DNA of 64,000 bases from NCBI GenBank assembly GCA_025937835.1, contig JAICQO010000026.1, positions 1 through 64,000 of the forward strand, written 5' to 3'. Shown here in pieces: positions 63,022-64,000 of the stretch. Source of the stretch: Polyangiaceae bacterium. GTDB lineage: Bacteria > Myxococcota_A > Polyangia > Polyangiales > Polyangiaceae. Both the position numbers and the translations under genes were made by a program. The notes under the pieces are model-generated. The model saw only the letters and a program-made list of their open reading frames with translations, made no database searches and was not told the origin of the DNA. Positions within the stretch are counted from its first letter, which is position 1. Each line of letters starts with the position of its first letter.

Positions 63022-63157
63022 CCGCGTGGGGGCGGGTGGGGCAAAAATGCCCGCCTTCCGGGAGCTCGGCCGGGGGTCGGGGCCCCTGCCTCCGCTTTCT
63101 GGATCTTTCGAGCGACGGATCCCGTCCGCCGGAACGTAGTCTCACCTCGAGGAACGC

Positions 63158-64000
63158 TTGGCGCAGCCGAACACCCCCCAAAATCAGGGCGACCCCGAAG
63201 TACTGAAGGCCATCGGCTCTCGCCGGACACGCGGCGGGAGCCTCGTGCGCTGGCTCTTGTTGCTGCTCGCAGTCGGGCTGGTCGCGGGCGCCGTCTTTTA
63301 CTTCCGCGCGCAGCGCGAAAAGCAGCCGAAGGAGCGCTTCATCACCGCCAAGGCCGAGATCGCGGACGTGAGGGAGACCGTGGTCGCCACGGGCACCTTG
63401 AGCCCGCTCGACGCGGTCGAGGTCGGCGCCGAGGTCACGGGTCGCGTCGTCAAGGTGACCGCGGACATCAACGACCAGGTCAAGGCCGGGCAGATCCTGG
63501 TGGAGATCGACCCCGACCAGCTCAACGCGCGCGTCGAAGAGTCGCAGGCCCAGCTCGTGAGCGCGCAGGCCTCGTTGAAGACCGCCAAGACTACCGTCCA
63601 CGAAGCCGAGCTCAAGGCGACGCGCACGCGCGAGCTCCACGGCCGCGGCCTGGTCTCCAACCAGGAGATGGAAGCGGCAGACGCCGCGCTCGAGCGCGCC
63701 AAGGCCAGCGTGACTTCGGCCTCCGCCCAGATCACGGTCGCGCAGGCCGGCCTCAAGCAAGCTCAAACGAGCCGCAGCAAGGCCCAGATCCGCTCGCCGA
63801 TCGACGGCATCGTGCTGGCGCGCACCGTGGAGGAGGGCCAGACCGTCACGGCGGGCTTCCAGACGCCGGTGCTGTTCACGCTGGCGCGGGCGCTGACCCA
63901 GATGCAGCTCAAGGTCGACGTCGACGAGGCCGACATCGGCAAGGTCGAGCAGGGCGGCCGCGCCACGTTCGTGGTCGACGCTTATCCGAAGCGCCGCTTC
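63158..64000 (+). CDS. MacA/HlyD-type membrane-fusion adaptor, truncated by the window
   Basis: 281 codons from TTG 63158 (GAGGAA upstream) run without stop to the edge. A Pro/Gln-rich start, one membrane helix (LVRWLLLLLAVGLVAGAVFY), a lipoyl-like half-motif (ITAKAEIADVRETVVATGTL), a coiled-coil hairpin (KTAKTTVHEAELKATRTREL ... QAGLKQAQTSRSKAQIRS) and the second lipoyl half DGIVLARTVEEGQTVTAG. This is the MacA-like periplasmic adaptor of a tripartite exporter. The ATPase and outer-membrane partners would lie to the right. Confidence 0.9.
   Translation, partial: MAQPNTPQNQGDPEVLKAIGSRRTRGGSLVRWLLLLLAVGLVAGAVFYFRAQREKQPKERFITAKAEIADVRETVVATGTLSPLDAVEVGAEVTGRVVKVTADINDQVKAGQILVEIDPDQLNARVEESQAQLVSAQASLKTAKTTVHEAELKATRTRELHGRGLVSNQEMEAADAALERAKASVTSASAQITVAQAGLKQAQTSRSKAQIRSPIDGIVLARTVEEGQTVTAGFQTPVLFTLARALTQMQLKVDVDEADIGKVEQGGRATFVVDAYPKRRF

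Noticed and set aside
63031-63055. GGCGGG...CCCGCC hairpin after the matrixin gene as a terminator
   Set aside because: The stem is short with a 13-base loop and no U run follows.

Overview
The window comes from a GC-rich genome that reads as Myxococcota, class Polyangia (a Sorangium- or Polyangium-like relative). The grounds are the very high GC, frequent GTG and TTG starts, secreted proteins with a Gly/Ser-rich linker and a MYXO-CTERM-type tail (14732-17248, 62131-63021), Cys-rich lipoproteins with GG-rich linkers, two Ser/Thr kinases with accessory domains, an FHA-GGDEF protein and an AgmX/PglI-like C-terminus. No rRNA, tRNA or CRISPR was recognised. The genus is an inference; no ribosomal marker is present.

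Layout. 1-1.2 kb is an insertion-sequence graveyard: the start of a minus-strand gene that runs off the window, an IS481-type element with both ends but an internal deletion and a frameshift, and a second, more decayed fragment. 1.2-3.2 kb is accessory: a small CxxC protein, an SdpI-like membrane protein and a stand-alone four-helix-bundle (S23/bAvd-like) gene, the last two lying between two direct copies of a ~110 bp repeat, each joined to a GCGGTN microsatellite. 3.2-10.1 kb holds glutamate dehydrogenase, cdsA, a large exported protein with an internal duplication and a disordered membrane-anchored protein. 10.2-14.7 kb is a five-gene metal (probably zinc) uptake operon: exported small protein, outer-membrane barrel, ZnuA, ZnuC, ZnuB.

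14.7-21.3 kb carries a two-propeller secreted protein with a sorting tail in mid-ORF, facing a four-gene operon that includes a DUF619-type N-acetylglutamate synthase. 21.4-26.6 kb encodes an AgmX-like protein coupled to a membrane-bound MutS-type ATPase and an RND/MMPL exporter. 26.6-30.6 kb has a PIG-N-like membrane phosphotransferase, a GH25 muramidase and a YceI protein. 31-36.5 kb is signalling (FHA-GGDEF, Ser/Thr kinase) plus small proteins. 36.6-45.1 kb is a GldA/F/G-like ABC operon ending in a DUF4340 protein, preceded by secA.

45.2-64 kb is largely housekeeping: thioesterase, RseP-type protease (three PDZ domains), rsmB, dapA-dapB, lgt (with an acidic repeat tail), a SMUG1-like glycosylase, a PYROXD2-like oxidoreductase, pheS-pheT, a kinase with a cyclic-nucleotide-binding domain, a matrixin-like protease and the start of a MacA/HlyD-type adaptor.

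Many genes concern envelope biogenesis (CdsA, SecA, Lgt, RseP, RND, ABC), but they sit in separate short operons. The features most likely to be undescribed are the repeat-flanked four-helix-bundle cassette, the mid-ORF sorting signal followed by a lipobox, and a 48 bp dispersed repeat whose two copies are each followed by a different hairpin.
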